The notes beneath the pieces were generated by a model. It made no database searches. It saw only the letters and a program-made list of their open reading frames with translations, and had not been told where the DNA came from. Positions 13,062 to 28,000 of a stretch of 64,000 bases of DNA are shown in pieces. Position numbers and translations under genes: made by a program. Positions within the stretch are counted from its first letter, which is position 1; each line of letters begins with the position of its first letter. The DNA comes from Dysidea avara (taxonomy: Eukaryota; Porifera; Demospongiae; Dictyoceratida; Dysideidae): contig NC_089274.1 in NCBI RefSeq assembly GCF_963678975.1, forward strand, positions 28,273,053 through 28,337,052, in the 5' to 3' direction.

Positions 13062-16000
13062 CTAATAAATCAAGTGTAACAGATGGAACTATTACCTACT
13101 AACAGTGCACTTACCAAGGGAGGTCGTAGGTCACCAATTTTTGACTTTTTGCCAGAGTCTTCTGCTGGGAAAAAGACTTTCTTGATTTTGTACCACACTG
13201 AGTCATGATCATCATTTGGTCGTTCATCATCCTTTTTTTTCCTAAAATGTTTTCGGACTCTAATAAACATCAAATCTTCCACGTCCAAAGCCAAATCGAC
13301 CTGTAAAGAGAGCAGATAATCACTGATAAAATGGTGTGGTAAATTAACACCAAAGTTAGCCACTAAAATTTACAGAGTTGGGTAGCTACCGATTATAACC
13401 AACTAGATCTACAAGTCATAATAATGATGTAGTTGACAAACTACTCAGTGTACAATGGGCACTACATTTGAAACAGCATACATAACTGTACAATACCAAA
13501 TAGTATGGTAGTAGGATCATGAAGGTTTGAACTTTTCAAAAAACCAGCCACATTTTTTCCCTCCATGACAGCTTTGTTAGGTATAATCAAATCTAGAGTT
13601 GCACCGATAATCGGTTGAATTATCGGTAACAGCCGATATTAGCTAATTTTACAAGTATCGGTATCGGCTACGAAGCGGAAATAATTTGCCGATTAACCGA
13701 AATCCACAATCAATCGTTAATGACAGCAATGAACAGGTGAAAGTAAAGAAAGAAGGTGGTGAATGTAGCAGTAAGTGGTTGTAACTGTTTTGGCTTGTTT
13801 CTTTGCACAAGTATGGTTGCAAGGCTATATAGTAGGCTGTGTATATTTATCGGCCGCCCACGCAATTAGTTGATCACTCTTCACAAAGGGTCTGGAGTCC
13901 CACTAAAAACACTGTTTGATAAGCTGTCTTAGTTGTTTTATAACTACTTGGCTTCCTTTTCCATGAAAGGAGTTAGTTGCAAAACTGAAGGAAAATGGTA
14001 AAGTCTGCCGCCCACGCAATTAATTACATTGATATTACAAATGCAGTTTATACACATAAACTTTAGGTGATTTTCTGCTCCTCCTCTCCTGTTCTGAAGA
14101 ATTGAAGAATATCGGTAAATATCGGCATATCGGTTACAGGAATAGGCAAATAATCGATATCGGTAAATGTGAAAAAATGCATATCGGTGCAACACTAATC
14201 AAATCCACACAAAAACAGCCAAGCTGTGAAAAAAGGTGTGGCCGTACAAATCCTGGAAAAGTTGTGAAATCAAAGGTGGCGGCCAACAAATGACTGCAAT
14301 GATGTTAATGCTAATAAACTGTAGCAATGCACACAGCCATTATTAAAATTTATTAGCATTAACATCATTGCAGCCATTTGTTGACCGCCACCTTTGATTT
14401 CACAACAAAAATGGTTGGCCTTGATAATTAACTTTTTCCCCTTACTCCTTACTACAGGAATCGTCGAAGACTGCATGGCTATACAAAGAACTGAAATAAG
14501 ACAAATTAATTTTGAAGCATGTTCAATCATACCTGGGCAGATTCAACTCAAATTAGGAATGGGAGATGCCCTACCCTGAGGAAGCTTCCGCAGCAGAAAT
14601 GGTTAATTAAAATGTTCAAGTACTATGGAGCTACGGATACATGAGCACTTTTTCCCGGGTTACCAGCACACACCCCTTGCACTAAAGATGTTAGAAGTGC
14701 TAGATAAATGCTAAGATCAAATTTCAATCAATGAGCTAGAGCCACCTGACCCTCAGCTAGTGTAAGGTCAAGTGCTCCTAGTGAAAGTGGACAGCTCTGA
14801 TCTAGCTCCTCTCAAACACATAAAAGCGGAGTATAACAAAGAATAACAAATCCTGCAACACAGCCATGACATCACAGAACTATATACGACAACTCCTTTG
14901 TTGAAGAGAGACAAGGAAAGTAAGTCTTCTGTACAGTATAGCAGCAGCATGACCCATACCACCCCTTAATGTTGAAAATACAATTGAGGTAAAAGAATCC
15001 ATCTCTATTTCCCTCATACGTTGTTTGTTTCCGAGGTTGTTTCTCATGTTCAAAATGTCGATAAAGTGAGGATACTTGGATTAAACACTTTGACATCAAA
15101 AAATGCCTTCTGATGTTACCTCCCCAGAATCCTGAAGCAGAAGCAGAAACGTCTACACGAGCTCCATCCTCATTATTAGCTGGTGCCTTGAAGGGTCTCA
15201 CCTGTAAGAGGCTGCAGCGGATACATGAAAACGGCATTCCTGGTTCTGTAAAACGAGTATGTCGCCCACCCACACTGGCTGTACTTGGCCACACGACACT
15301 TGATATTTTCATAATTTTTGTATTACTGCAATAGAACACACATTTTTTCTGAGCACTACAATAGAACACATATAGAATTTCCACTGATAAATCTACAAGC
15401 TATCATTCTAGTGTACTAAACCAGAACTTTCATATATAAATTAAGTGAGGTGAGCAACTGACAACAGTGGTAGTGTTGTAAGGGCTTGGTATATAGGTGT
15501 GGAGGTCCTTGGTTCAAATCCGGGAGAAACTTTTTTTGACAGTTCTTGCACACATTTTTACTTCACAGTGACTGTTTTATTAGAGTATCTCAATCATGCT
15601 TTTTTTTATATGTTTGATTTTGCTTTATATCTCCTTAGCTAATATTCTCAGTACATTCAAACCACAAAAGGTTTGCACTACGATAGTAGTTTCATGCACA
15701 AACTGATTTCAAGTTATTCCGTCAAGCAGATTACCCTGTAGGCATGACAACAAATTGCTTTTATAATTTTGCATAATTCATTATTATTAATACGACCTGT
15801 ATGAAAACTGGGCTGTAAATGTGCTGCATTATGCTCTTACTGCCCTCCAAATTTGAAGTCAATCGACTACAGCACACATGAGTTATTACAATTTTTCTAA
15901 AGTGTGCGAAAAGAAAGAAGACTAAGAAGAAAAATATGAAGAAAATAAGACAAACTTTGAAGGTGCATATCTCAGCAATGGCTGGGTGGATTCAGCTCAA

Positions 16001-19000
16001 ATTTGGACTAGGAGGTGCCCTACCCCGAGGGAGTTTCTGCTGCCGGGTTAATTTCTGTTCAGGCACTATTGAGCTACGAATGCGTGAAAACAGCGTTTTC
16101 TTGGTTCCTGTAAAATGCACCCTTGTCTTTGCGCATCTGCACTACCTGTACTTGGCCACACGACACACTATCATGTGGCCTGACCCAAAATGCCTGCAGA
16201 GTGATCCCAAATACTTCCAACAAGTTTCTGTGGAACTTTTTATATTTCTGCTAACTAACTAGCTGACTGATACCTACAGCCAAGCATAACTCGACTATTG
16301 TTAAGGCTATAGGTGGCTTGATTTCATTGCTGCTTCAGCCTGAGGTGTGTCTCTTTGCCAACCACAGCAACTACAATGCATGCATCATGGACTTACCTTT
16401 GTCCTCCTTTCTGTTCCATTTCTTCTCTATATAGGTGTTGATTAGCAGGTGGAGTGTTATGACTTCTACATCACTACATCATGAGAATTGTCCGTAACTT
16501 CTGTAGCACATGGATTGACTGCAGAGGTGCTTCTCCTACTGTTCTTTGTTTGTAATGTTTTATAATGAGTACAGAATATCTGAAAGCAAAGCAGAATGGC
16601 CACTGCACTTCTCAATAATTGATAGCTGAAGCATACAATTTTTGTAATAACTGGATTGATTGTAGAGTCGCTTCTCATACTGTTCTTCATTTGTGATGCT
16701 GGAACATAGCTAAAAAAAGCGGAATCGCTGCATCATTTTCAGTAAATAATAATTACAGCGGGTGTTTAGTCACTCAGTTAATTCTTACAATGGTTTAGTG
16801 GGTGTTATTCTTTCCTCTGATGTGGCGTACATTGGTTCACCAGTCATAAAGCATTTTGCAAAGAAGTAAACAAACAAGTTTAGAAATATAAATTTTGAGT
16901 AGAGATCACAGAAATAAAAAGCTATGAAATGAGGGTGGTCATCTACATCTGAATGGACATTTAATCTCTACTTTAGTCATGACTATATAAGGCTGTATAT
17001 GAGTAAAGTAAGAATTAAATGTGCACTAGTATAGTTGCAGGTGTAGATGACCTCCCTTGTTCCATTGCTTTTTATTTCTATGATCCCTACTCAAAATTAA
17101 TGTACAATTTCTAAGTTTTCCTTACACTTGTATACATTTCCACCAATTAAACTAACTTGCAAAGCTAGCCGTTTTAGAGTAGCAGTTTCTTGAACACCTT
17201 TGATGTCATCTACAGCCAGACCAACCTGGTAAGTAATTCATAAATACATTTGTTATAACCATGGCATAAATGCTTACCAGTAAATTTGTGAGAATAATTG
17301 GCATCAAGATGATAAACACAATCCACAAAATGTACGCAATTTGTGGATAAAAAAGATCATTGCCATCTTCAGCATCTTCTTGACTGTTAAAAAATATTCC
17401 ATCAAAATCAAATTCTCCAGTTGTCATAACCATAGTCTTCACCAAGGAACGACCAGGAGATGAAAATGCTGAACGCACACCCTGTAATGAATGAAAAACA
17501 GTAGGTAGTTACACATCACCTACATATATACCTAACTAGCATTAGTACCTTCCCTATACATGCAGGACCCTTACCAAATTAACTAAAGCTCTTACAATAA
17601 CATAACAGAAATCAAGCTATTAACTTGAAACAACAACACCATATTATGTAGCATGCATGGTGATGTACTCAACCAAATGATATGTACACTCCTGCTTAAT
17701 ATCCTACCTATGTATTATCTTTCTTAAGCAGCAGTAAAGCAAGCTATTAGCCACACTAGTACAAAACACTACAATGTGTTATGGGACTTCTTTTCTTAAA
17801 TGATTAGAGACTTCCTTTATATAGCAGATAGGTATCTGAATATCACCAGTTGAGGGAGTCACATCACACAGCATATCACAATAGCAAATCAGCCATGCCT
17901 CCATAGCAAATCAGTTATGCCTCCCTCAGGAAGCATAGCAGAGCAGATCACTTTTATAGATAACAATGTGGAAAGTGATTGTAGGTTGATATGATGATGT
18001 TTTACTCAACTCACAATCAATCTATCTATCTACTACTATAAATAAACCCCACCATTTTTTAAAGTCAGTTAGAGACTGCCCACTCAGATTTTCACAGCTT
18101 TAAAACAATGGAGATCCTTGTGGTGGTCTCAAAAAAGAGGAAAGAGTGACATGAAAAAAAGCTTCATAGTGAGAAAAAAATGATAAAATATGAAAAGCTA
18201 AGGTTGGCTAACAAAAAAAGGTGAACATACACTAATTTGAACCACAGGACATTTGATTATAAACCTTACATGCTAACATATGTAATGTATACTAAATGCA
18301 GTTATAAAGGTATGAGTAATCTACACAAAAACAGCCAAGCTGTGAAAAAGGTGTGGCCTTAAAAAGCCTGGGTGAAAAAAGTTGTGAAATCAATGGTGGC
18401 AGCCAACAAATGGCTGCATTGATGTTAATACTAACAAAGCACACAACCATTATTAAAATTTATTAGCTATTGCAGCCATTTGTTGGCCGCCACCTTTGAT
18501 TTCACAACTTTTAAAATCTAAATCGCATCGGTGTTTACTTGCAGTCTTGCTTGTGGTCAAAAAGAGAATTTCATCCAGTTTTGGTTGACACTCTGGTATC
18601 TAATGCACTATGGAGAATGAGTGACAGTGCGTAGTGATCTACAATAACAAACTTGGAGTTGCCAGATGATGAATGTTTAATTTCACTAAAGTACTGCATC
18701 GATATGTGCTTCAACTACGGAAATAGTGGTGTTACAAAATAAAATGCAGATAGACAGACAGCATTTCAGTTTTATAATACAGTACAGTAGTACTGTATGG
18801 TAGAACACCCCAAACAAAATGGTGCCTCCACCACTACAGATCATCATAGAAATACTTTGCATGATGAAAAGTACATAACAGAAGAATTCTATCATTTCTA
18901 ATGTCAAACCTAGAAAATTTTGAAAAACAAATATTTAATTTTAAAAATCATCAAAACCCAGAATTTCATTTGCCAGCCTGCCACATTGCATGTCTGCCTG

Positions 19001-22000
19001 ACTAGTCACAAGACTACAGGCTAAATGATGCATTGTACAACCACCACTTTATGCCACAATGCTTAATCATATCTGGTCAACCACGCCCCTTAACAGTCTA
19101 GCGTGACTAACAACAGTTGAGCATGCAAGCATGACACCATGCCCTTAACATTTATAGCAGCTACCACAATCCTCAATGATCTACGTAGTTGTACTTATAG
19201 TAGCGATTGATCATATCAACTATACCCCTTATCATGAACTACGGTAGTGGTTCATAATAGAGATCGTCTATGTTTTTTCCAAAATCCTAATAGAACACTC
19301 AACTAAATACCACCTTAGAAATCTTTTCCAACTTCAAAAGAAACCTTAGAAGTTAATCTGGAAGAAGTTTAGGTCCACTAGCAAAGATGAAGTCAAACGG
19401 ACTTGATAAAAGTGCTGTTTCAAAGAACTGAAAAATCTGCCATTTTGAGCCATTTTGTTATCATCTTATTATTATTTAATTTTCCTACAGGGCTAGAGCA
19501 AAATGTGAGTACTTTTTGGGGATAAAAACTACACAATTTTCCTTCCTATGTCTTTCTTCATATCCATGACCTATTTTTAAATCCATATTGCAATGTTAAC
19601 ATCCACTTTCAAGCAAATTTGCTTCTTTTAGGTTCACTTTTCCATTCATCTTCTGACTTAGTCTCTGCAAGGGTAACCAACGTGTTAATATGTGTTGATA
19701 AGTATCCAATCTATCCACATTAACATGTTCATTTGGAAACCATATCATTACCTACATTTTATTAACCACAGTATATTAAGTTCATACCAGAGCAGCAATG
19801 TTGTTGTGTACCACTGGGTACTTGACTTATTGTGATCACCTAACTGAAGCCATAATACTGCTACCCACAGCATGCTATACGTTGCCTATAGTTGGATATA
19901 TCAAAGCTGTGTAGTACAAACTATACATTCAATTGTAAGGAAACAATACATTGGTGTTTGATAACACGCACCACCAGCACCTCTAATTATCATATTAGGT
20001 ATCCATATTTGTGACTGAATTTTGCCATATGGGCACACATGAATTAATTAGAGTTTTCATGTTTAGGGGGTTACTACCATGAGCAGAGCACACAGTTATA
20101 AAAACATTTCTAGTAATTTAAGGAATTGAGAATGGCTAACAATCATTAACAAGTAAATTTGCACTATAAAGCTTGTTATTTGGTCATTAAATATTTTAAG
20201 TATCAAATGCACCCATATGGTTGATTTTCCAAAATTTAGTCACATTTATAAAAAGTAAAGAAACTAGTGTAAAAATAATTTTAAAAAATTAAAACATGAG
20301 AATAGAGATCGCTGAAAAAAGTAAAGAAACAAGAGTCAAACAAGCCAGCATGTTAAACACGCAGAGATCTATATTTGGACTCAAATAAAAAAATTATACA
20401 GAAGCATTCTCAGTACTTATCTGCCATGGAGAACTACTGTTTTTTCCTTAGTTTCTACCATATCCATTGAGTCCAAATAGAGATCTCTGTGTGTTTAACA
20501 TGCTGGCTTGTTTGACTCTTGTTTCTTTACTTTTTTCAGCGATCTCTTTGAACAAGGCATGGGACTAGGGGAAGGGGGAGGGGGTGGCAATTGTCGAAGA
20601 AAAGGCTTGTGTGGCAAAGTGCCAATGGAAAAAGGAATGGGTCTAGAACATACTTCTCCAGGAATTTTTTTGTAAAATAGCTGTGACAAGATCGTATATG
20701 GAAGTCATTTGAGAAAAATGATTGAGAATAGTGAACTGAGGGGACAAAACAAGAAATTGGTATACCAAAGGGGACAAAATAAGAAAAGAACTACAAATAT
20801 AGTATGAAGTTACAGGGTATGAAAGTGAATAAATTACTGTTTTAAGGCAATTTTAAGTGGACTGTGAAATAAAAGAAAGTAGTTATGACTATACGTTGGA
20901 TTACAAGACAATGTTTAATAAAACAGAGCTATCTCACAACCTGGGGGCTCCTCAATCTTGTGATGTTTTGAGGACTTGTAAAGTATATCCACACAAAAAC
21001 AGCTAAGCTGTGAAAAAATGGTGTGGCTTTCAAAATCTTGAGTGAAAAAAGTTGCAAAATCAAAGGTGGTGGCCAAGAAATGGTTACAATGATGCCAATT
21101 TAATTTATTAGCATTAACATCATTGCAGCCATTTCTTGGCTACCAAATTTGATTTCAGAACTTTTTTCATCCACGCTCTTGAATGCCACACCATTTTTAT
21201 AGCTTGGCTGTTGTTGTGTGGATTTCACTTCTTTTTGTATTTTTATAAGGCCCCAAAACCAGCCTATGACTGAATTTGGGGTTTGTCATTTCTTCCTATT
21301 TATACAGACACAATGATGATTATTGAAAACAGAGTTATAATTGCATGTTTTATTATTGTAATACTCTAACAGAGTGCACATTTTTTGAGGATATCTAATA
21401 GAATTAACTTAAAACTTGGTGTGTACATAGGCTGATCATCATAGCAGTGCCTTCTGATGGTTTGAAAAACAATAGATAGAGTTACAGAGTTATAAAGCAA
21501 AAACCAAACAAGTGTAAAATCATGTGGTTGAGATACTTTAATATGGGGATAAGTCACCACTAGGTCTGGGAGATTTTTTTACATTTTAGTTACATGTTTC
21601 TGACTCCCAGGCTTTAGCTTTCTCACAGGTCCCCATAGTGGGATAGCATTCACAGAGCAGAATAATAGAGCAGTCATGTGCTGTGAGGTGAAAAGTGCAC
21701 AAAAAAAATTACCATGCATGGTTCAAACCAGAGACCTCCATACTTAACACCTGCATCCTTAACCACTAGTCAAAAGTCATTTACAACTATGTAGCCTTTT
21801 GACCCTTTTTAGCCCCTGGGCCCAGACTCACTCAAGATACTGTAATAAAGCAGTCGTTCTAATACGACAGCCATGTTAGATAAAACAGTCACGCATGAAT
21901 ACTATTCTATAACAAAAACTAATATAAACAATAATTCAAAATGAAGTAGGGTTAGCTATATAAAAAGTTAGTGAAATAAGATTGTGGCATTACACTGCCA

Positions 22001-25000
22001 TAGCTCTGTGGGAAAATTCCTACTTTGTGTTCAACGCCAAAGTAAGGATTTTCCTACAGAGTTGTGGCGTAATACCATTATTTATAAATCTTGTTTCACT
22101 ACTTTTTATTGCTCAGATCCCTTGATTTAAAATGTACCAGTACGCATATAGGTATGTACTAAAATACCAGGGTGGAAAAATATTTGCTCATCAGCCAACT
22201 AGGATTTGTGCTAAAGGTTATACGAGAATGGAATACTACATGAATCAGTAATGGATTGAGATACTCTAATAAAGCAGTCGCCTAACTACTCTAACAGAAG
22301 ATTCAGTAGAAACATATAAGTAGAAACATATTCAATTGGATATATGCACCTACGTATTTGCCAGGGTTGGAGAGAACAGTACTCCAAAATGGGAGGAGGA
22401 GTCATGTCTTACAAACCATACTACTACTACTATGGCAAGGCAAATCATTGTGAATAACCATTACTGCTCTCAGCTGACTGTAACTTTACATGTACTATAA
22501 TTGTAATACACATACTTTACTCTATGTATTATGTACATATAAAGGTATTAACAAGCACTTACTGGTCTGAAAAATAACATGTAGAATGCCACACCAAAGG
22601 AGACTACAAACAGGATAGACAGTAAGATCATCCTCATGAAGGTATAAAATATGTCCACAAACATTACAACATAAATTCCAGTGAGAGGAAACTTCTTTAA
22701 AAACAGCACCAAGTCCAACCATGCAATGAACAAGGCTAGTGCACCAAGCTGCCACTGCCATGAATCTGGACACAAACACCCACTCTGCAGACCAGATGAC
22801 ACAAATATTATGGTGGCCACAAACAGGCTCAATTCCATCCAATTCTCCCAGTCAGAAAAATATCTAAGACGCCTGCGGACAATTTGAATAGCTTCTATCA
22901 ATATCCGGATAACAGCAAAAATGACAACAATGATGGCTGCACCACGCAGGAAAGAACGTTCATAATCTTCTGTGTCTAATAGTGTAACAGGATGGAATAG
23001 ATAATGTGATTGAACAGTAACTGACCATCACAGCTATCATCATCATCCGAATCTGTACAATAGAGTTTAGCATGAAAATATAGACATTACACAACAAACA
23101 AAATACATTAGAACCTCATTTAGTAGTCACAATCAAGCTCCTCTACAAAGAAGTTCTAGACATATAATTATAAAATTTGTTGCAAACTTTCACCACACAA
23201 ATGCAAACAGATGAATTTATTAGTAAACACACTTATACTGCATCAGTAAATAGAACTCACATACCAGTAAAATCAACCAGAATTCCTGAAAAAAATAAAA
23301 ATAGTAATGCATATAGTGTGAAAACACAGTATACACTATTATACATTACCCACAAAGTTTTCACAGAGGGGAATTTCATAACTATGCATGTACATATAGT
23401 GACACTGCAATGAAAGATAGGTGTAATTTTTTTAATATGTTTTACGGTACAAAAGGTCCCAATGAGATACTCTAATAGAGCAGTTAAAGGGACAGTGCAT
23501 CGGTATCGAAGCTGTTCAATTTTGTGTTATTTCACTGCCAGTGAAATCATTGCATAACCGGAACTATACGAACTTTTACAGCAAGTATACCAGGAAGGTA
23601 GGATCCACGCTTGTACATCACTAGTTAGCCAGGTGAGATATGGTCTAATGTGTTTTTACAGCTGCACAACACTGTAACAGGTGCCTCGTGACAATCGCTG
23701 TGTAGCGCTTCGACCAAGGCTTCGACAGTGATGATGGTAGCAGTCTGACCATTCACCTGGTTGCAATACACGAACATAGGTTGTTGTGTAGCATTAATTT
23801 CACACAGCTGTGCCTATCTATGCTTTCACAGCAGTGGGTTTACAAGATTAAAGCATGCTTTACAAACTTTGCCCACTACTTTTATTATTCTACGTCATGC
23901 AATTAAGAAATGCTACGTCATAAACTTAAATGGCTTCACCATGTAAACAATACCGACACACTGTCCCTTTAACCACGCAATAGAACAGTCACTTTAATTC
24001 TATTTAAAAAACTATCGTTAGTTGATTTATAACAACGTCATCATACAGTACGATAGTTCTGTATAGTAGGGACCACAAAGGAGTAGGCGTGGCCCACAAA
24101 ATAACATCACCCAAAAACCAGCCTCAATTTTACCTGACAACAATGAGGCAGTATTGGTTATGTAAAACTAAGCCCAAACAAGCCTTCGAAACACTTTCAA
24201 CAAGTTGCTACGAAGTTGTTTTTTTAAATTATATAATGGAATTTTCTACTGACTGAGTAAGTAACTGGCTGGTACCTTCAGACAAGTGTAACTCGATAAT
24301 GTCTAAGGCTACGGGCTTAACTTTTTCACCGTTAAAAATTTGGAATGTTTTCTGTGTACTTGTTTTTTGTTTTAACTTCGTAAGAAGTGTTATATCCCCA
24401 CTGTGCACAGTAGGGATATAACATTTCTTACTGTTTTACTGTGATTTAATATTGTGCACTACTCCAGCTTGTTTCAGTACTTTTTATCGATGTGCTATGG
24501 TCCCTACTTTAGTTGAAAATTTCATTTTTTTTCTGTGTGCTTGTATTATTATGATCTACCCCACTTGTTGTACCTAATCTGACACCTTTAAATATGCCTT
24601 CTAGATCAAAGTTAAATATCAGCAATTTTTTTGTCTGTTGTACATTTTAAAAATATTTTCATCATGCTTGCTGTATGCTCCAATGTTCATATTGCACTTT
24701 AGAATGAAATTCAAATCAATTAACATATGTGATTTCCTGTAAAGAGTTTAATCTCATATTCAAGCAATTTGTCACTTGCACACATATTTTTGTTTGTCAC
24801 AGTTCTAAAATTGTTCTGTGGAAACTTGGGTGCTTGTTTATAGTTTATATAACTAGCTTAGTCAGCAGCTGTTCACCTACAGATAGTTAGGATTCTTCAG
24901 TGGATAAACATTTTGAGGATCTAATAATTACAGATGCAGAGAGATGTTGTATACATAAGCACTTGTGCTGTAAAGCCTTAATAAATAAATAAATAAAAAG

Positions 25001-28000
25001 TTTGTACATGAGTACATGGTTTAAAATGCATTACATCAAAATATTTTTATATAAGATGCCATCAACTGGCCCACACAGTATTATGTCGTGCAGCCAAGAC
25101 GGCCACCAAGCCACACCATGGTGGCCAATGTATTTGTATTATAACAGGGCAAGGAAAAATGTAATTTTCATGCATACATAGCTCCATGTTGTCTTCTCTA
25201 AATACGATTATTTTATAACGTAAATACCCTCCACCTTCAGCACTTCACATAAACACTACATTTAAATAAAATAATCTTATGCATTCCTAACAAACAAGCC
25301 CACCTTTCATCTTAGAGGGCTTTTTCTCCTTTTGGAAATTTCTTATAAAACCCAAATGTGCATACAATAGCAGATTTAATTTTCCATCAATGCTACATGA
25401 ATAAACTATCAAATTTCACAATCAAAATTAGCTAGACTTGAGTGGTCTGCTTTGGCTGGCTGCTTTTCCCAAGCACAGTGGTGAGCCATAAGAGCAGTCT
25501 GGGGGCCTGGGGATATTGTATGGGGCTGTACAGCTCCATGTTGTTCAATAAAAAGACCTGCACTGTAAATTTCCTTTCATTTTAGCAGTTTTGATGTTCT
25601 GTACCGCACGCGTATATTGTACCGTATGCGTACGGTACATACCATATGCGTACAGTATATGTCATATGTGTACAGTGAAATATTTGTGCTATACGTGTAT
25701 GGTATATACCGTACGCGTACGGTTGAACCATACGTGTATAATAACTACATGTTCCACAATCCATATACGTATTGACTATGTATGTATACTTTTATAGGTG
25801 TGCCTTCAGCAGGCTTTACAGACTAGTCAGATTGTGCAAAGACTACACTGCTGCACCTTGCTGCTGCCGGCTGCTGCTGCTGTATGGCAATTGATCTTCT
25901 TCATTATTAATTGTTATTGTTGTTGCTGTCGTTATTGTAATTAGCTATAATTACTCGCGTAGTTAATCATTACATGCAGTTCCGAGTCTATCATAATAAC
26001 AGAGAATGATGAAGCAGAATGCACACAGTAAACTGAATGTTACTGTGTTGCAAAATCGATAATTCTGAGGGAGCAATTATAAATAAATAATAAGTAAGTA
26101 CATGCAACTATAGCTACGGGGAAAATGGAAAGTTATTACCCAAACCTTGCAGAACCCAATATCCGGTGTAAAAGCATCCTGGCATCGGTTTGTCCAAAAT
26201 TAAACACCCAACGAAAGTCAAACATTAATTAATTGGAAGGCATAGCTAGCTCTGCAGACAGCAGAGGACATGGATTCATGCATGTCTATATACACTGCAA
26301 TACACCTACTGATAGATGGGCGTGGCTAAACTTACAGATAGTAGGACATAATCTCTATAAGTGGGCGTGGCTCACAAAGATACTAGACCTCGAGCTGGAC
26401 TATGACATGTAATGCATTTAATGCGTACACGTAGCAGTAGTAAGCCACCGAGTCCTATACTGTAGTTAATATCTAATCAAAAACAGCCAAGCTGTAAAAA
26501 AAGGTGCGGCCCCCCCCAAAAGGCCATGGTGAAAAAAGATGTGAAACCCAAGGTGGCGGCCAAGAAATGGCTGTGATGGTAGGTTAATGGTTACATTTTA
26601 ATAACGACAATTCAAGTGAATTTTGTGCCGCTTGGTCTTGGCACCAAATTCACCTGAATTGTCGTTATTAAAATGTAACCATTAACTTACCATCACAGCC
26701 ATTTCTTGGCCGCCACCTTGGATTTCACATCTTTTTTCACCATGGCCTTTTGGGGGGGCCACACCTTTTTTTACAGCTTGGCTGTTTTTGATTAGATATC
26801 ACTTCTTTTTGTATTTGTATACTGCAAAGCCGGCCTATGGCTGGCTTTGGGGCTTTTTTAACCCATGTGTTTTTTTCTTTACCACAGGAAGAAGAAAAGA
26901 ACTTAAAGAAGATTTGTAATACTTCAATTATTTTTGATTTTATTAGTAATTATACAAATTATATACATATATTTATTACATGCCCATTATTCCCCACAGG
27001 ATATTTTTTTGCAGCTGATCTCTCTACTGGGTGACTTGAAATGTAGCTGAACTATATACAGGATGGTTTCTTTGTAGCTGAACTCTTTACAAGGTGACCT
27101 CTTCTAGCTGTTCTCTCTACAGGGTGATTTGTTTGCAGCTAAACTCTCTACATGGTGGTTTCTTTGTAGCTGAACTCTCTACATGATGGTTTCTTTGTAG
27201 CTGAACTCTCTACAAGGTGACTTCGTCCAGCTGATCTCTCTACGGGGTGATTTGTTTCTAGCTGAACTCTCTACAGGTGATTTGTTTGCAGCTAAACTCT
27301 CTACATGGTGGTTTCTTTGTAGCTGAACTCCCTACATGGTGGTTTCTTTGTAGCTGAACTCTCTACAAGGTAACTTCTTCTCTACAGGGTGATTTGTTGT
27401 GGTTGAATTCTCTACAAGGTGTTTTGTTTGAGGCTGAACTCTCTACATGGCGGTTTCTTTGTAGCTGAACTCTCTACAGAGTGATTTGTTTGCAGCTGAA
27501 CTCTCTACATGATGGTTTCTTTGTAACTGAACACTCTACAAGGTGACTTCTTCTAGCTGATCTTTCTACAGGGTGAATTGTTTGTAGCTGAACTATCTAC
27601 AAGGTAACTTCTTCTAGCTGATCTCTCTACAGGGTGATTTGTTTGTAACTGAACTCTCTACATGATGGTTTCTTTGTAGCTGAACTCTCTACAAGGTGAC
27701 TTCTTCTAGCTGATCCCTCTACAGGAGGATTTATTTGTAGCTGAACTCTCTACAAGTGATTTATTTGCAGCTGAACTCTTTATGTGGTGGTTTCTTTGTA
27801 GCTGAACTCTCTACAAGGTGACCTCTTCTAGCTGAATTCACTATAAGATGACCTCTTCTAGCTGATCTCTCTCCAGGGTGATGTGTTTCTAGCTGAACTC
27901 TCTACTGGTGATTTGTTGCAGTTAAACTCTCTACATAGTGGTTTCTTTGTAGCTGAACTCTTTACAAGGTGACTTCTTCTAGCTGAACTCTCTACAAGGT

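Noticed and set aside
25582..25797. Frames with repeated Tyr-Ala-Tyr/Val-Arg patterns
   Set aside because: Products of the GTACGCGTAC palindrome cluster on either strand, not a protein repeat gene.
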